DNA from: Bacteroidales bacterium
GTDB lineage: Bacteria > Bacteroidota > Bacteroidia > Bacteroidales > WCHB1-69
Assembly (NCBI GenBank): GCA_017438945.1
Contig: JAFRUI010000011.1
Coordinates: forward strand, 21,652-85,651
Direction of reading: 5' to 3'
DNA: 64,000 bases
In this document: positions 1 through 8,763 of the stretch, in pieces
Layout of the letters: each line of letters begins with the position of its first letter
How positions within the stretch are numbered: position 1 is the first letter of the stretch
Notes under the pieces: generated by a model
The model's input: only the letters and a program-made list of their open reading frames with translations
What the model was told of the DNA's origin: nothing
The model's database searches: none
Program-made: the position numbers and the translations under genes

Positions 1-133
1 TGAACGACTGAAGTCCCCCGCCAATGTGTGGGCTCCGCTCCAAGACAGTCACCTTGCGACCTTCCATTCCCAGCAGCGCGGCGGTGAACAACCCGCCGAC
101 ACCGCCACCGATAATCACTACCTGTTTTTCCAT
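1..133 (-). CDS. FAD/NAD(P)-binding oxidoreductase, N-terminal fragment
   Basis: The gene runs off the left edge, so only its first 44 codons are present. Read on the minus strand from an ATG at 133, the protein opens with MEKQVVIIGGGVGGLFTAAL. This is a beta-strand followed by a GxGxxG dinucleotide-binding turn and a helix, and a VTVLE second strand ending in the acidic residue that binds the FAD ribose. The later GGGLQSF resembles phytoene desaturase or carotenoid-type amine oxidases, whose N-termini read IGGxxxS/T. I see only the Rossmann nucleotide-binding start, so the substrate cannot be named. It is divergent from the S9 peptidase gene at 212, and the 78-bp gap holds a promoter box for the peptidase. 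Confidence 0.75.
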   Translation of the reverse strand, partial: MEKQVVIIGGGVGGLFTAALLGMEGRKVTVLERSPHIGGGLQSF

Positions 134-169
134 GTTTCAAATTCCGCGGCGAAAATACGTTTTTTTTAT

Positions 170-177
170 TACTTTTG
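170..177 (+). promoter_or_regulatory. Bacteroides-type -7 box
   Basis: TACTTTTG fits the Bacteroidota -7 consensus TAnnTTTG. It lies 34 bp before the ATG of the S9 peptidase gene. No clear TTTG -33 element is seen. Confidence 0.5.
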
Positions 178-211
178 CGCTTTCAATGTTGGAGCTTAAA
201 TACCCCTGAAT

Positions 212-2317
212 ATGAAGAAATTATTTATCGCAATTGCTTTGCTGGCACTGATTTGTGCCTGCACGAAGAAGCAGGAACAGTCCGATGAGAAGGTCATCGG
301 CAAACCCGAAATCCAGGTCCAGGACGGCCGTTTCACCCCCGAGGTGATGTGGGCGTTGGGCAAGATGACCGAAAAGGCCGTCTCCCCCGATGGTTCCCAA
401 ATCGCCTACATCGTGACCTACTACGACATGGAGCAGAATAAAGGCAACGCCGAGATTTACCTCATGACCTCCGAAGGCAAAAACATCTCGCGCCTCACCA
501 CCACCGCCTCCTCCGAGTTCAACCTCGTGTGGGACGATGACGAGACGCTGCTCTTCTGCCGCGACAACCACATCATCTCCATGACCGTGAAGAACGGCCG
601 CGAGAAGGAGATCGCCACCCATGAGCGCGGCTTCGAGGGCTTCAAACTCGCCCCCGACGGCAAGTCCATCGTCTTCATCACCACCAAACCCGTGGTGCGC
701 CCCGGCCACCTCGACAAGCTCTACGCCGGCCTCGACAAGACCACCGGACGCATCAACGAGGACCTCATGTACCGCCACTGGGACAACTGGGTGGATGAAT
801 ACCCGCAGATCTTCCTCGCTGAATTCGGCGACAAGGTGGACGTCGAACACGCCGTCTGTCTCATCGACAGCACCTTTGAGTGCCCGATGCGCCCGTGGGG
901 CGGTGTCGAGCAGTATAACTACAGTCCCGACAGCAAGAAAATCGCCTACACCTGCCGCAAAAAGACCGGCTATGACTATGCTCACTCCACCAACAGCGAC
1001 ATTTTCCTCTACGATATTGAGAAGAAAACGACCCAAAACCTCAGCGAAGGCATCATGGGCTACGATCAGAACCCCGTGTTCAGCCACAACGGCAAGTACA
1101 TCGCATGGGAGAGCATGGAGCGCGACGGCTACGAAAGCGATTTAATCCGCCTGATGGTAATGAATCTCGAAACCGGTGAACGCACCAACATGTCCGAAAA
1201 CTTCGACTACTACTTCACCGGCATCAGCTGGACCGACGACGACAAGGAGATCCTCGGCGTGGTCTATTACCGCGGCACCGACCAGATATTCGCCTGCAAC
1301 CGCGAAACCAAGGAGTTCCGCCAGATTTCCTACGGTTATCACGACGTCCACAGCTTTGAGCTGGTCAACGGCAAACTCTACGCCGACCAAGTGTCCATGC
1401 AGTATCCGTCAGAGATTTATGTCTATAACCTGACCGACAACAAGGGTGAGGGCAAGAAGATCTCCTCCATCAACGACGACATCCTCTCGCAGGTGCGCAT
1501 GGGTAAAGTTGAGGAGCACTGGATCAAGACGGTCGATGGCAAGGACATGCTCACGTGGCTGATTTATCCGTACAACTACGACAGCACGAAGACCTATCCG
1601 GCACTGCTCTACTGTGAAGGCGGTCCGCAATCCGAGGTGGGCCAGTTCTGGAGCACGCGCTGGAACTTCATGGTGATGAGCGGTGGCGAATACTTCATCA
1701 TCGCCCCGAACCGTCGCGGCACCGTGGGCTTCGGCCAAGCGTGGACCGAGGAGATCAGCGGCGACTACGGCGGCTTATGTATGCAAGACTACATGCGGGC
1801 GGCGGACTTCTTCGCTGACAGCGTGAAACAGATTGACAAGGAGCGGCTTGGCGCGTGCGGTGCCAGCTTCGGCGGCTATAGCGTCTATTGGCTTGCCGGC
1901 CACAACCACGACGTGAAGGGTTACAATGACGGCCGTCGTTTCAAGGCCTTCCTGGCACACAACGGCATGTTCAACTTCGAACAGCAATATTTAGAGACTG
2001 AAGAGATGTGGTTCGACAACTGGGACATCGGCGGTCCTTACTGGGATTGGAACAACCCTCAGGTCAAGAAGAGCTATGCGAACTCCCCGCACCTGTTTGT
2101 CGACAAGTGGAATACCCCGATTTGTGTGATTCACAGCGAGTTCGACTTCCGTATCGTGGCTTCCGAGGGCATGGCGGCCTACAACGCCGCACAGATGCGC
2201 CACATCCCGAGCCGTTACCTCTACTTCCCAGACGAAACCCACTGGGTACTGAAACCTCAGAACAGTCTCCTCTGGCACCGCAACTTCATCGACTGGTTCG
2301 ACACGAATCTGAAGTAG
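212..2317 (+). CDS. S9 family (prolyl oligopeptidase/DPP-type) secreted peptidase
   Basis: A 701-residue exopeptidase-type serine protease, probably acting in the periplasm or at the outer membrane. Residues 1-16 form a signal peptide and Cys17 sits in a lipobox-like LICAC, so the protein is probably a lipoprotein. Residues 40-430 carry WD40-like beta-propeller segments (AVSPDGSQIAYI, LAPDGKSIVFI, YSPDSKKIAYT). The C-terminal alpha/beta hydrolase domain has the nucleophile elbow GASFGGY with Ser552, Asp645 in SEFDFRI and His677 in DETHWV, a complete catalytic triad. Length and layout match DPP5-like or acylaminoacyl-peptidase-like S9 enzymes of peptide-fermenting Bacteroidales. It is a single-gene unit with its own -7 box upstream and a terminator downstream. 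The exact cleavage preference cannot be read from sequence. Confidence 0.9.
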   Translation: MKKLFIAIALLALICACTKKQEQSDEKVIGKPEIQVQDGRFTPEVMWALGKMTEKAVSPDGSQIAYIVTYYDMEQNKGNAEIYLMTSEGKNISRLTTTASSEFNLVWDDDETLLFCRDNHIISMTVKNGREKEIATHERGFEGFKLAPDGKSIVFITTKPVVRPGHLDKLYAGLDKTTGRINEDLMYRHWDNWVDEYPQIFLAEFGDKVDVEHAVCLIDSTFECPMRPWGGVEQYNYSPDSKKIAYTCRKKTGYDYAHSTNSDIFLYDIEKKTTQNLSEGIMGYDQNPVFSHNGKYIAWESMERDGYESDLIRLMVMNLETGERTNMSENFDYYFTGISWTDDDKEILGVVYYRGTDQIFACNRETKEFRQISYGYHDVHSFELVNGKLYADQVSMQYPSEIYVYNLTDNKGEGKKISSINDDILSQVRMGKVEEHWIKTVDGKDMLTWLIYPYNYDSTKTYPALLYCEGGPQSEVGQFWSTRWNFMVMSGGEYFIIAPNRRGTVGFGQAWTEEISGDYGGLCMQDYMRAADFFADSVKQIDKERLGACGASFGGYSVYWLAGHNHDVKGYNDGRRFKAFLAHNGMFNFEQQYLETEEMWFDNWDIGGPYWDWNNPQVKKSYANSPHLFVDKWNTPICVIHSEFDFRIVASEGMAAYNAAQMRHIPSRYLYFPDETHWVLKPQNSLLWHRNFIDWFDTNLK

Positions 2318-2346
2318 CCTGTTGCGAGAGCACACTTGCAAAAAAA

Positions 2347-2379
2347 GCGGGAATCTTGTCGATTTCCCGCTTTTTTTTT
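2347..2379 (+). terminator. Rho-independent terminator after S9 peptidase
   Basis: GCGGGAA and TTCCCGC form a stem around a loop of about ten bases, followed directly by nine T residues. It lies 30 bp after the peptidase stop codon. Confidence 0.85.
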
Positions 2380-2510
2380 GCATCCGGAAAGCATGTATAG
2401 ACGGTACCTCTCCATGGGCCAACGGCAATGAGATTCCAAAGTCCGCCCGCTTCGGACCTCATTTTTTCCGCTTCAGACCGATTCTTCATCATCACCCGGC
2501 GAAACATTCC

Positions 2511-2518
2511 TACTTTCG
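2511..2518 (+). promoter_or_regulatory. Possible -7 box for the export operon
   Basis: TACTTTCG matches TAnnTTTG at seven of eight positions and lies 30 bp before the tolC-like ATG, the usual distance in this window. The rest of the 230-bp gap (2318-2547) holds only the preceding terminator. Confidence 0.3.
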
Positions 2519-2547
2519 CGGCCTGAATCAACGAAGATAACGGAAAG

Positions 2548-4014
2548 ATGAAAAAAGTGAATGTAACCCTTTGGATGGCAGTCCTGCTTTGGGCAATTCC
2601 CCTCGCGCAGGCGCAGCAGGCCTTGAGTTTGGAAGAGTGCCGCCGCCTCGCCGCCGAGTCCAACAACCGGCTGAAAATCGCCGAGGAGAAGGTGGAGGAG
2701 ACCGATGCCCTGAAAGGCGCGGCCATCGCGAACTTTTTCCCGAAGATTTCGGTGAACGGGACGTACAACTGGAACCAGAAGAGCATCGCCCTGCTCAGCG
2801 ACGAGCAACAGCATTCCATCAACACCATGGGCACCACGATGATGGCGTCCTACAACACCTCAGTGGAGGATTTTGCGGGAAGGCTTTCGCAGGTGGATCC
2901 TCGAATCGGGCAGGCGCTGTTAGACGCATATGGTTCCGTGAGTCCCGAGGAGATGCTGAACGACATGGGGCATCAGATCACCGATGCCTTCAACATCGAT
3001 ATGACTCACGTCTTCGCCGGGGCGGTCACGGTGTCGGAGCCCGTCTATATGGGTGGCAAGATACGTGCCATGTACCAGCTATCCAAACTGTCGAACGAGG
3101 CGGCCAAGCTTCAGGTTGACAAGCAGAAGGAGGAGCTGATGATTCAGGTTGACGAAGCCTACTGGCGAGTGGTTTCCCTGCAGCACAAGCAGGAGCTGGC
3201 CCGGCAGTACTGCGCCCTGCTCGACACGCTGAGCCACGACGTGGAGGTCATGTTAGAGGAGGGGATGGCCACGCCGAGCGACGTGACCAAGGTCCGGGTG
3301 AAGCTGAACGAGGCGCGGATGAGCCTCACCAAGGCGGAAAACGGCCTGGCCCTCTCGAAAATGGCCCTCTACCAGCTTTGCGGCCTCGATTTGCGCGGCG
3401 ACTACCGCGTCACGGAGGACAACACCGCGCGGATGTTTCAGCCCGAAGTCTCGCTCGACATGCAGCAGGTGTGGGACAACCGCACGGAAATCAAGCTGTT
3501 GGAGCTCGGCGACCGGCTGGCCCGCACCAACGTGCGCATCGCCACCTCCGGACTGCTGCCGAATGTGGCCGTCAGCAGCTCCTATCTCGTGAGCAACCCC
3601 AACATCCTCAACGGCTACCAGAACAAGTTCGGCGGCATGTTCACTGCCGGGGTGGTCGTCAACATCCCCATCTGCCACGTCAACGACATCTACACGGTGA
3701 AGGCCGCCAGGCACCGCCGCAACCTGGTGCAATACGAGCTGGAAGAGGCCAAGGGCATGATCGAGTTGCAGGTGAACAAGCTGAACTACGAGTTGGAGGT
3801 GGCCAACAGGAAGTTGGCGCAGGCGCAGAGCAACCTGGAAAACGCCGAGGAGAATCTGCGGCTGGCCGACGAGTCTTTCGAGGCGGGCGTGATCAGCAGC
3901 AGCGACCTGATGGCCGCCCAGACCGCCTGGCTCAGTGCCAAGTCGGAGGTGGTGGATGCGGAAATCGAAACGCGGATGGACTACCTTTACCTCCAGCAGG
4001 CGTTGGGCAGATAA
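2548..4014 (+). CDS. TolC family outer-membrane efflux protein
   Basis: A 488-residue outer-membrane channel subunit, the exit duct of a tripartite exporter. The N-terminus is a signal peptide (MKKVNVTLWMAVLLWAIPLA, then QAQQ). The mature part begins with the typical LSLEECRRLAAESNNRLKIA helix start and carries two OEP repeats. The second repeat begins near residue 300, and there are long heptad-rich helices such as residues 400-450. The family forms trimers with a beta-barrel in the outer membrane and an alpha-barrel in the periplasm. It is the first gene of an operon with the adaptor at 4067 and permeases at 5072 and 6263, which implies export of a small molecule or lipid. The substrate is unknown. 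Confidence 0.92.
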   Translation: MKKVNVTLWMAVLLWAIPLAQAQQALSLEECRRLAAESNNRLKIAEEKVEETDALKGAAIANFFPKISVNGTYNWNQKSIALLSDEQQHSINTMGTTMMASYNTSVEDFAGRLSQVDPRIGQALLDAYGSVSPEEMLNDMGHQITDAFNIDMTHVFAGAVTVSEPVYMGGKIRAMYQLSKLSNEAAKLQVDKQKEELMIQVDEAYWRVVSLQHKQELARQYCALLDTLSHDVEVMLEEGMATPSDVTKVRVKLNEARMSLTKAENGLALSKMALYQLCGLDLRGDYRVTEDNTARMFQPEVSLDMQQVWDNRTEIKLLELGDRLARTNVRIATSGLLPNVAVSSSYLVSNPNILNGYQNKFGGMFTAGVVVNIPICHVNDIYTVKAARHRRNLVQYELEEAKGMIELQVNKLNYELEVANRKLAQAQSNLENAEENLRLADESFEAGVISSSDLMAAQTAWLSAKSEVVDAEIETRMDYLYLQQALGR

Positions 4015-4066
4015 ACCGTATTGCCAATATTTTTTCAATAAGTAAAAAACCAAGTATCAGTAGAAT

Positions 4067-5053
4067 ATGGAAACAACAAAACAAAATTTATGGATAGGAA
4101 TCGGGGTGGTGATCGCCGTGGTGGCTATCGTCGCCCTGATTGGAATCATCGCCCTGCGCCCGGAACCGGAGCTGCTGACGGGCGAGGTGGAGGCCAACGA
4201 ATACAGGGTCTCCAACAAGGTGCCGGGTCGAGTGGACACGTTTTACGTGCACGAGTCCCAGCACGTGAAGGCCGGCGACACCTTGGTCTATATCAGCAGT
4301 CCTGAGGTGGATGCGAAGTTGACGCAGGCCAAGGCGGCGCGCGCGGCGGCCAGCGCCCAAAGCAGCAAGGCCGCCAACGGTGCGCGCCAGCAGCAGATCG
4401 TCTCCGCGTATGAGATGTGGCAGAAGGCGAAGGCCGGCGTCGATATTGCCAAGAAGTCCTACGACCGCGTGCAGGCGCTGTACGACAAGAACGTGGTCTC
4501 GGCGCAGAAGCGCGACGAGGCCGAGGCGCAGTACAAGGCCGCCGTGGCCACCGCCAACGCCGCGAAGGAGCAGTACGAGATGGCTCGCGAGGGGGCGCAG
4601 AACGAAGACAAAATGGCTGCCAACGCCCTGGTTATGCAGGCTTCCGGCGCGGTCTCCGAGGTGGAGGCCTACATGAACGACCGCTTCCTCGTGGCCCCAT
4701 GCGACGGCGAGGTGGCGGAAATCTACCCCAAACGATCCGAACTCGTGGGCACCGGCTCGCCCGTGATGTCCATCCTCGACATGAGCGACGTCTGGTTCAC
4801 CTTCAGCGTGCGCGAAGACCTGCTCCAGGGCCTGTCTGTCGGACAAGAAGTGGAGGTGCGGATTCCGGCGCTAGGCGACCAGACCTACAAGGCCAAGGTC
4901 ACTTCGGTCAGGGCCATGGCCTCCTACGCCACCTGGCGCGCCACCAAGACCAACGGACAGTACGACGTCAAGAGCTTCGACATCAAGATTGTGCCAGTGG
5001 GCGAGATTCCCGGCCTGCGGCCCGGCATGACCGTCATCCTGCAGCAACGCTAA
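4067..5053 (+). CDS. HlyD/EmrA-type membrane fusion protein
   Basis: The periplasmic adaptor of the exporter (328 residues). One N-terminal transmembrane helix (about residues 6-30) anchors it in the inner membrane. It is followed by a lipoyl/barrel-sandwich half (LTGEVEANEYRVSNKVPGRV, with VKAGDTLVYI), an alanine-rich coiled coil (about residues 85-200) and the second lipoyl half (VAPCDGEVAEIYPKRSELVG). The last 100 residues form the beta-barrel and membrane-proximal part (GMTVILQ end). It starts 52 bp after the TolC gene and ends 18 bp before the first permease, consistent with one transcript. The layout resembles YbhG/YhiI-type adaptors that work with ABC-2 permeases. Confidence 0.92.
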   Translation: METTKQNLWIGIGVVIAVVAIVALIGIIALRPEPELLTGEVEANEYRVSNKVPGRVDTFYVHESQHVKAGDTLVYISSPEVDAKLTQAKAARAAASAQSSKAANGARQQQIVSAYEMWQKAKAGVDIAKKSYDRVQALYDKNVVSAQKRDEAEAQYKAAVATANAAKEQYEMAREGAQNEDKMAANALVMQASGAVSEVEAYMNDRFLVAPCDGEVAEIYPKRSELVGTGSPVMSILDMSDVWFTFSVREDLLQGLSVGQEVEVRIPALGDQTYKAKVTSVRAMASYATWRATKTNGQYDVKSFDIKIVPVGEIPGLRPGMTVILQQR

Positions 5054-5071
5054 CCGTAAAACCGTGGCATC

Positions 5072-6241
5072 ATGATGAAGAGAATCGTGAACTCGCTCGG
5101 TCGCGAACTGCGCATGTTGCGGCAGCATCCGCGCTATCTGATCCTGCTGACTGTCGGGATTCTGTTCAGCTATGTCTTCTTCCTGACCTTCATGCACGAA
5201 GGCCTGCCGGAGAACCTGCCCATCGCGATGGTCGATCACGACGGCAGCTACCTGTCGCGGCGGCTCTGCCACGAGCTGAACGCCACGCAGGGGGTCGCGG
5301 TGGTGGCCGTCTATGACACGCACCGCGAGGCCCGCGAGGCGATGCAGCGGCAGGAAATCTTCGCCTTCGTCGAGATTCCCGCCGGCACCTATTCGGCGAT
5401 GCTCGACTTCAAGGCCCCGCACCTCGCCCTCTACAGCAACAACGCCTACCTGCTGTCGGGAACGCTGAGCTACAAGACTCTCAGCACCATCGGGAAACTG
5501 GCCTCCGCCGCCGTGCAGCGCGAGGTGCTGCGGAAAAAGGGCATGTCTGAAACGCAGATTATGGGTATGCTGCAGCCCGTGGAAATCGACGCGCACCTCA
5601 TCAGCAACCCGTGGGGCAGCTATCTTCCCTACGTCCTCACCACCATGCTGCCCGGCATCATTGGCGTGATGGCTCTTCTTTTCACCATCTATATGATAAC
5701 AAATGAGTTAAAGCATAATACCTATCAAGTTTGGTTAGAGACGGCCAACGGCGACATGCTCAGTGCCCTGCTCGGGAAACTGCTGCCCTACACCTTCTGG
5801 TTCACCTTGTTGGGCATCGTGGGGAACATCGTGATGTTCGGGGGCTGCCACTTCGTGTGCCGGGGGAGTTTCCTCGCCATGTCGGTCACGCTGCTGCTGT
5901 TCATCCTCGCCATGCAGGCCATGGGTGTGTTCCTTTCGGGGCTTATTCCCAACCAGCACTTGGCCGTCAGCGTGGGCGGCATCTACGGTATGCTCTCCTT
6001 CTCCATGGCCGGCTTCTCCTATCCTGTCGATAGTATGCCGCCCGCGTTGCAGGCCCTCAGCTACATCTTCCCGCTGCGGCACCACTATCTCGCCTACGCC
6101 AAGATTGCCCTTTTCGGCGGCACGTTCACCGACTACTGGCCGCATCTCTGCCTGTTGCTGCTCTTTCTCGTCCCAGGCCTGATGGGAGGGTTGTTATTAG
6201 CCCGGAAGAGTGTCGCGAACAGTTGCCAAACTTCCTTGTAA
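5072..6241 (+). CDS. ABC-2 type transporter permease (YbhR/YhhJ-like)
   Basis: An inner-membrane permease of 389 residues with the ABC-2 layout. One transmembrane helix lies near the N-terminus (about residues 24-42). A large periplasmic domain of about 140 residues follows (MVDHDGSYLSRRL, the typical VVDxDxSxxSR). Then come five more helices from residue 190 onward, with GFSYPVDSMP before the last pair. ATG-ATG at 5072 and 5075 makes either codon possible. It pairs with the next permease, which has the same fold, so the two probably form a heterodimer. No ATP-binding protein is encoded beside them. Confidence 0.9.
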   Translation: MMKRIVNSLGRELRMLRQHPRYLILLTVGILFSYVFFLTFMHEGLPENLPIAMVDHDGSYLSRRLCHELNATQGVAVVAVYDTHREAREAMQRQEIFAFVEIPAGTYSAMLDFKAPHLALYSNNAYLLSGTLSYKTLSTIGKLASAAVQREVLRKKGMSETQIMGMLQPVEIDAHLISNPWGSYLPYVLTTMLPGIIGVMALLFTIYMITNELKHNTYQVWLETANGDMLSALLGKLLPYTFWFTLLGIVGNIVMFGGCHFVCRGSFLAMSVTLLLFILAMQAMGVFLSGLIPNQHLAVSVGGIYGMLSFSMAGFSYPVDSMPPALQALSYIFPLRHHYLAYAKIALFGGTFTDYWPHLCLLLLFLVPGLMGGLLLARKSVANSCQTSL

Positions 6242-6262
6242 AACAATAATACACAAAAGATT

Positions 6263-7543
6263 ATGAGCAAACTCATTCAAACCATATCATCCGGACTGAA
6301 GGACATTTTCGAGGTTTTCACCTTGGAATTGCACCGCATTTTCACGGACGGCGGCGTGATGCTGATTTTCTTTGTGGCCACGCTGCTCTACCCGCTGATT
6401 TTCGGGGCCATCTACAAGCACGAACTCGTGCGCAACCTCCCGGTAGCGGTGGTGGACGACTCCCGAAGCGCGTCGAGCCGGCGGTTCATCCACAAGTTGG
6501 ATGCCACCCCCGAAGTGAACGTCGATTTCCGTTGCAACACCCTCGAAGAGGCCGAAACGCTGATGCACCAGCGCAAAATCAACGGCATCTTCTATTTCCC
6601 GAAGGAATACAACGACTTGATTGTCAACGGCGAGCAAGCGAGACTCTGCCTGTTCTGCGACATGAGCAGTTTTCTGTACTACCGCAGCGTGTTCACGGGG
6701 GCCAGCAGCGTGATGCTCGACGAGATGCGCCACATCCAGTTGGGGCGATACGCCATGGCCGGCACGACGGGCGCGAATGCGGAGGAGATGATTGCGGCCA
6801 TCCCCTACGATGATGTGAAGCTCTTCTCGCCGGCGGGCGGCTTCACCAGTTTTCTTGTGCCGGCGCTGCTCGCCCTGGTCATCCACCAGACGCTGTTCCT
6901 CGGCATCTGCATCCTGTCGGGCACCATCCGCGAAGAGGGACAGACGGTGAACGTCATCCCGGAGCGGCTGCGCAACCGGAGCGTCTATCGGGTGGTGCTG
7001 GGGCGTTCCCTTGCCTACATCATGATCTATATCCCGCTGATAGCCATTGACCTGGTGCTGCTGCCGCGGGTGTTCGGACTGCCCCACATCGGCCGTCTCG
7101 GCGACCTCTGCCTGTTCCTACTGCCCTTCATGCTGGCCACCGTCGCTTTCAGCATGACCGTGGGCATGTTCATCCGCGAGCGCGACACGGTGGTGCTCAC
7201 CTGCATCTTCTTCAGCGTGGTTTTGCTGTTCCTGTCAGGTGTGGTGTGGCCGAGGTCCAACATGCCTGCCTTCTGGCGTTACTTCTCCTACCTGTTCCCC
7301 TCCACGCACGGCATCCAGGGCTTTGTCCGCATCAACTCGATGGGGGCGCAGCTTAGGCAGGTGCAGTTCGAGTACCTGATGCTGTGGATCCAGGCCGGAG
7401 GCTATTTCCTGCTGTCGTGCCTCTTCTACCGGCTGTTCTTCCTCCACGAGCGGCTGAAGCAAGAGGGGTGGACGTTCGAGTTAAACGGAAAAAGGCTATC
7501 TTTGCCGCTTCAAAAAAATAGCATGGATCTGGACATCCAATAA
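6263..7543 (+). CDS. ABC-2 type transporter permease, second subunit
   Basis: A 426-residue paralogue of the preceding permease with the same plan. An N-terminal helix (about residues 30-50) is followed by a periplasmic domain opening with VAVVDDSRSASSRRF, then helices from residue 195 to about 395, including a SGVVWPRSNMP motif that parallels the partner's GFSYPVDSMP. The C-terminal 40 residues are cytoplasmic and basic. It starts 21 bp after the first permease. Taken with the TolC and HlyD genes, this is a complete envelope-spanning exporter except for the ATPase. Confidence 0.9.
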   Translation: MSKLIQTISSGLKDIFEVFTLELHRIFTDGGVMLIFFVATLLYPLIFGAIYKHELVRNLPVAVVDDSRSASSRRFIHKLDATPEVNVDFRCNTLEEAETLMHQRKINGIFYFPKEYNDLIVNGEQARLCLFCDMSSFLYYRSVFTGASSVMLDEMRHIQLGRYAMAGTTGANAEEMIAAIPYDDVKLFSPAGGFTSFLVPALLALVIHQTLFLGICILSGTIREEGQTVNVIPERLRNRSVYRVVLGRSLAYIMIYIPLIAIDLVLLPRVFGLPHIGRLGDLCLFLLPFMLATVAFSMTVGMFIRERDTVVLTCIFFSVVLLFLSGVVWPRSNMPAFWRYFSYLFPSTHGIQGFVRINSMGAQLRQVQFEYLMLWIQAGGYFLLSCLFYRLFFLHERLKQEGWTFELNGKRLSLPLQKNSMDLDIQ

Positions 7544-7590
7544 AGGATAGGACGAAATCAAATACGAAAAAATAATAAGAAAATCAGAAA

Positions 7591-8733
7591 ATGAAAATCT
7601 TATTCGTAATAGACGCCTACTTCACCAACAACAACGGGACAAGCATTTCCGCGCAGCGTTTCGCGGACGAGCTTCGCAAACGAGGCCATGAGGTGCGCAT
7701 CCTGACCACCTGCAAAGAGGCAAGGGAGGACATCTACGGGCTTCCTGAGCTGAAAGTCCCTTTTTTCCAGGGGCTGATCTCGAAACACGGCTTCCAGTTC
7801 GCCAAATGGAAGCGGAAGACGCTCACCGAGGCGGTGCAATGGGCGGACATCGTCCATTGCTACATGCCGTTCGTGATGGAGGCGAAGGCGAAAAAAATCG
7901 CCGACAAGTTAGGCAAGCCCTCCACGGCCGCCTTCCATATCCAGCCTGAAAACATCACCTCCAGTATCGGTATGGGGAACATCGCCTGGGTCAACAACGC
8001 CATTTTCAGGCTGTTCCGCAACACCACCTACAACCATTACGGCCATGTGCACACCCCGTCGCAGTTCATGGCCGGCGAAATCGAGAAGCGCGGCTATACG
8101 GCCAAGATTCATCCCTTCTCCAACGGCATCCAATCGGATTTCACCTGGACGAAAACGCCCAGGAGCCTGGAATATGCCGACAAAATCCTCATCATGATGG
8201 TGGGGCGTTTGGCCGGCAAAAAGCGTCAGGACCTTATCATCAATGCCCTGCAATACTCCAAATACGGAGACAAAATCCAACTGGTGTTCGCCGGAAAAGG
8301 ACCGAAATACAAACAGTATTATAAACTGGGTCAAAAGCTCAAGAACCCGCCAATTTTCACCTATCTCACCAAGGATGAACTTCTCAACCTTTTGGGACAG
8401 TGTGACTTGTATGTCCACGCTTCCGACATGGAGTCCGAGGCCATTTCCTGCATCGAAGCCTTCGCCACAGGGCTCGTGCCCGTCATCTCCAACAGCAGGC
8501 TTTCGGCCACGAAGCAGTTCGCCCTCGACCATCGGAGCCTCTTCAGAGCCGGCGACCCCAAGGATCTGGCACGCGCCATCGACTACTGGCTCGACAACCC
8601 CGAGGAGAAGCGGCGAATGGAGAAAATCTATTCCGAATCAGCAAAGAAATACTCCATCGACAATTCCATCGACCAGTTTGAAGCGATGCTGAAAGAGGCA
8701 ATTGCCGATTTCGAGAAGTCGAGGCGGAGCTGA
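7591..8733 (+). CDS. GT4 family glycosyltransferase
   Basis: A 380-residue GT-B fold sugar transferase. The N-terminal domain begins MKILFVIDAYFTNNNGTSIS, where a glycine/serine loop follows the first strand, with FADELRKRGHEVRILT behind it. The C-terminal domain has the donor-site VGRLAGKKRQDLIINAL and the EX7E motif at Glu281 and Glu289 (ESEAISCIE). The family uses nucleotide-sugar donors to build glycolipids or polysaccharides on the cytoplasmic face of the membrane. It lies 47 bp after the exporter operon and before a LytS/LytR pair. No other glycan gene is nearby, so acceptor and sugar are unknown. Confidence 0.85.
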   Translation: MKILFVIDAYFTNNNGTSISAQRFADELRKRGHEVRILTTCKEAREDIYGLPELKVPFFQGLISKHGFQFAKWKRKTLTEAVQWADIVHCYMPFVMEAKAKKIADKLGKPSTAAFHIQPENITSSIGMGNIAWVNNAIFRLFRNTTYNHYGHVHTPSQFMAGEIEKRGYTAKIHPFSNGIQSDFTWTKTPRSLEYADKILIMMVGRLAGKKRQDLIINALQYSKYGDKIQLVFAGKGPKYKQYYKLGQKLKNPPIFTYLTKDELLNLLGQCDLYVHASDMESEAISCIEAFATGLVPVISNSRLSATKQFALDHRSLFRAGDPKDLARAIDYWLDNPEEKRRMEKIYSESAKKYSIDNSIDQFEAMLKEAIADFEKSRRS

Positions 8734-8763
8734 GCGGGTCAACACACGTAGATTTCCAAGTTT

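Noticed and set aside
221-1087. 288-codon minus-strand open frame opposite the S9 peptidase
   Set aside because: The sense protein has a full catalytic triad and signal peptide. The antisense product is Val/Ala/Gly-rich with no motif.
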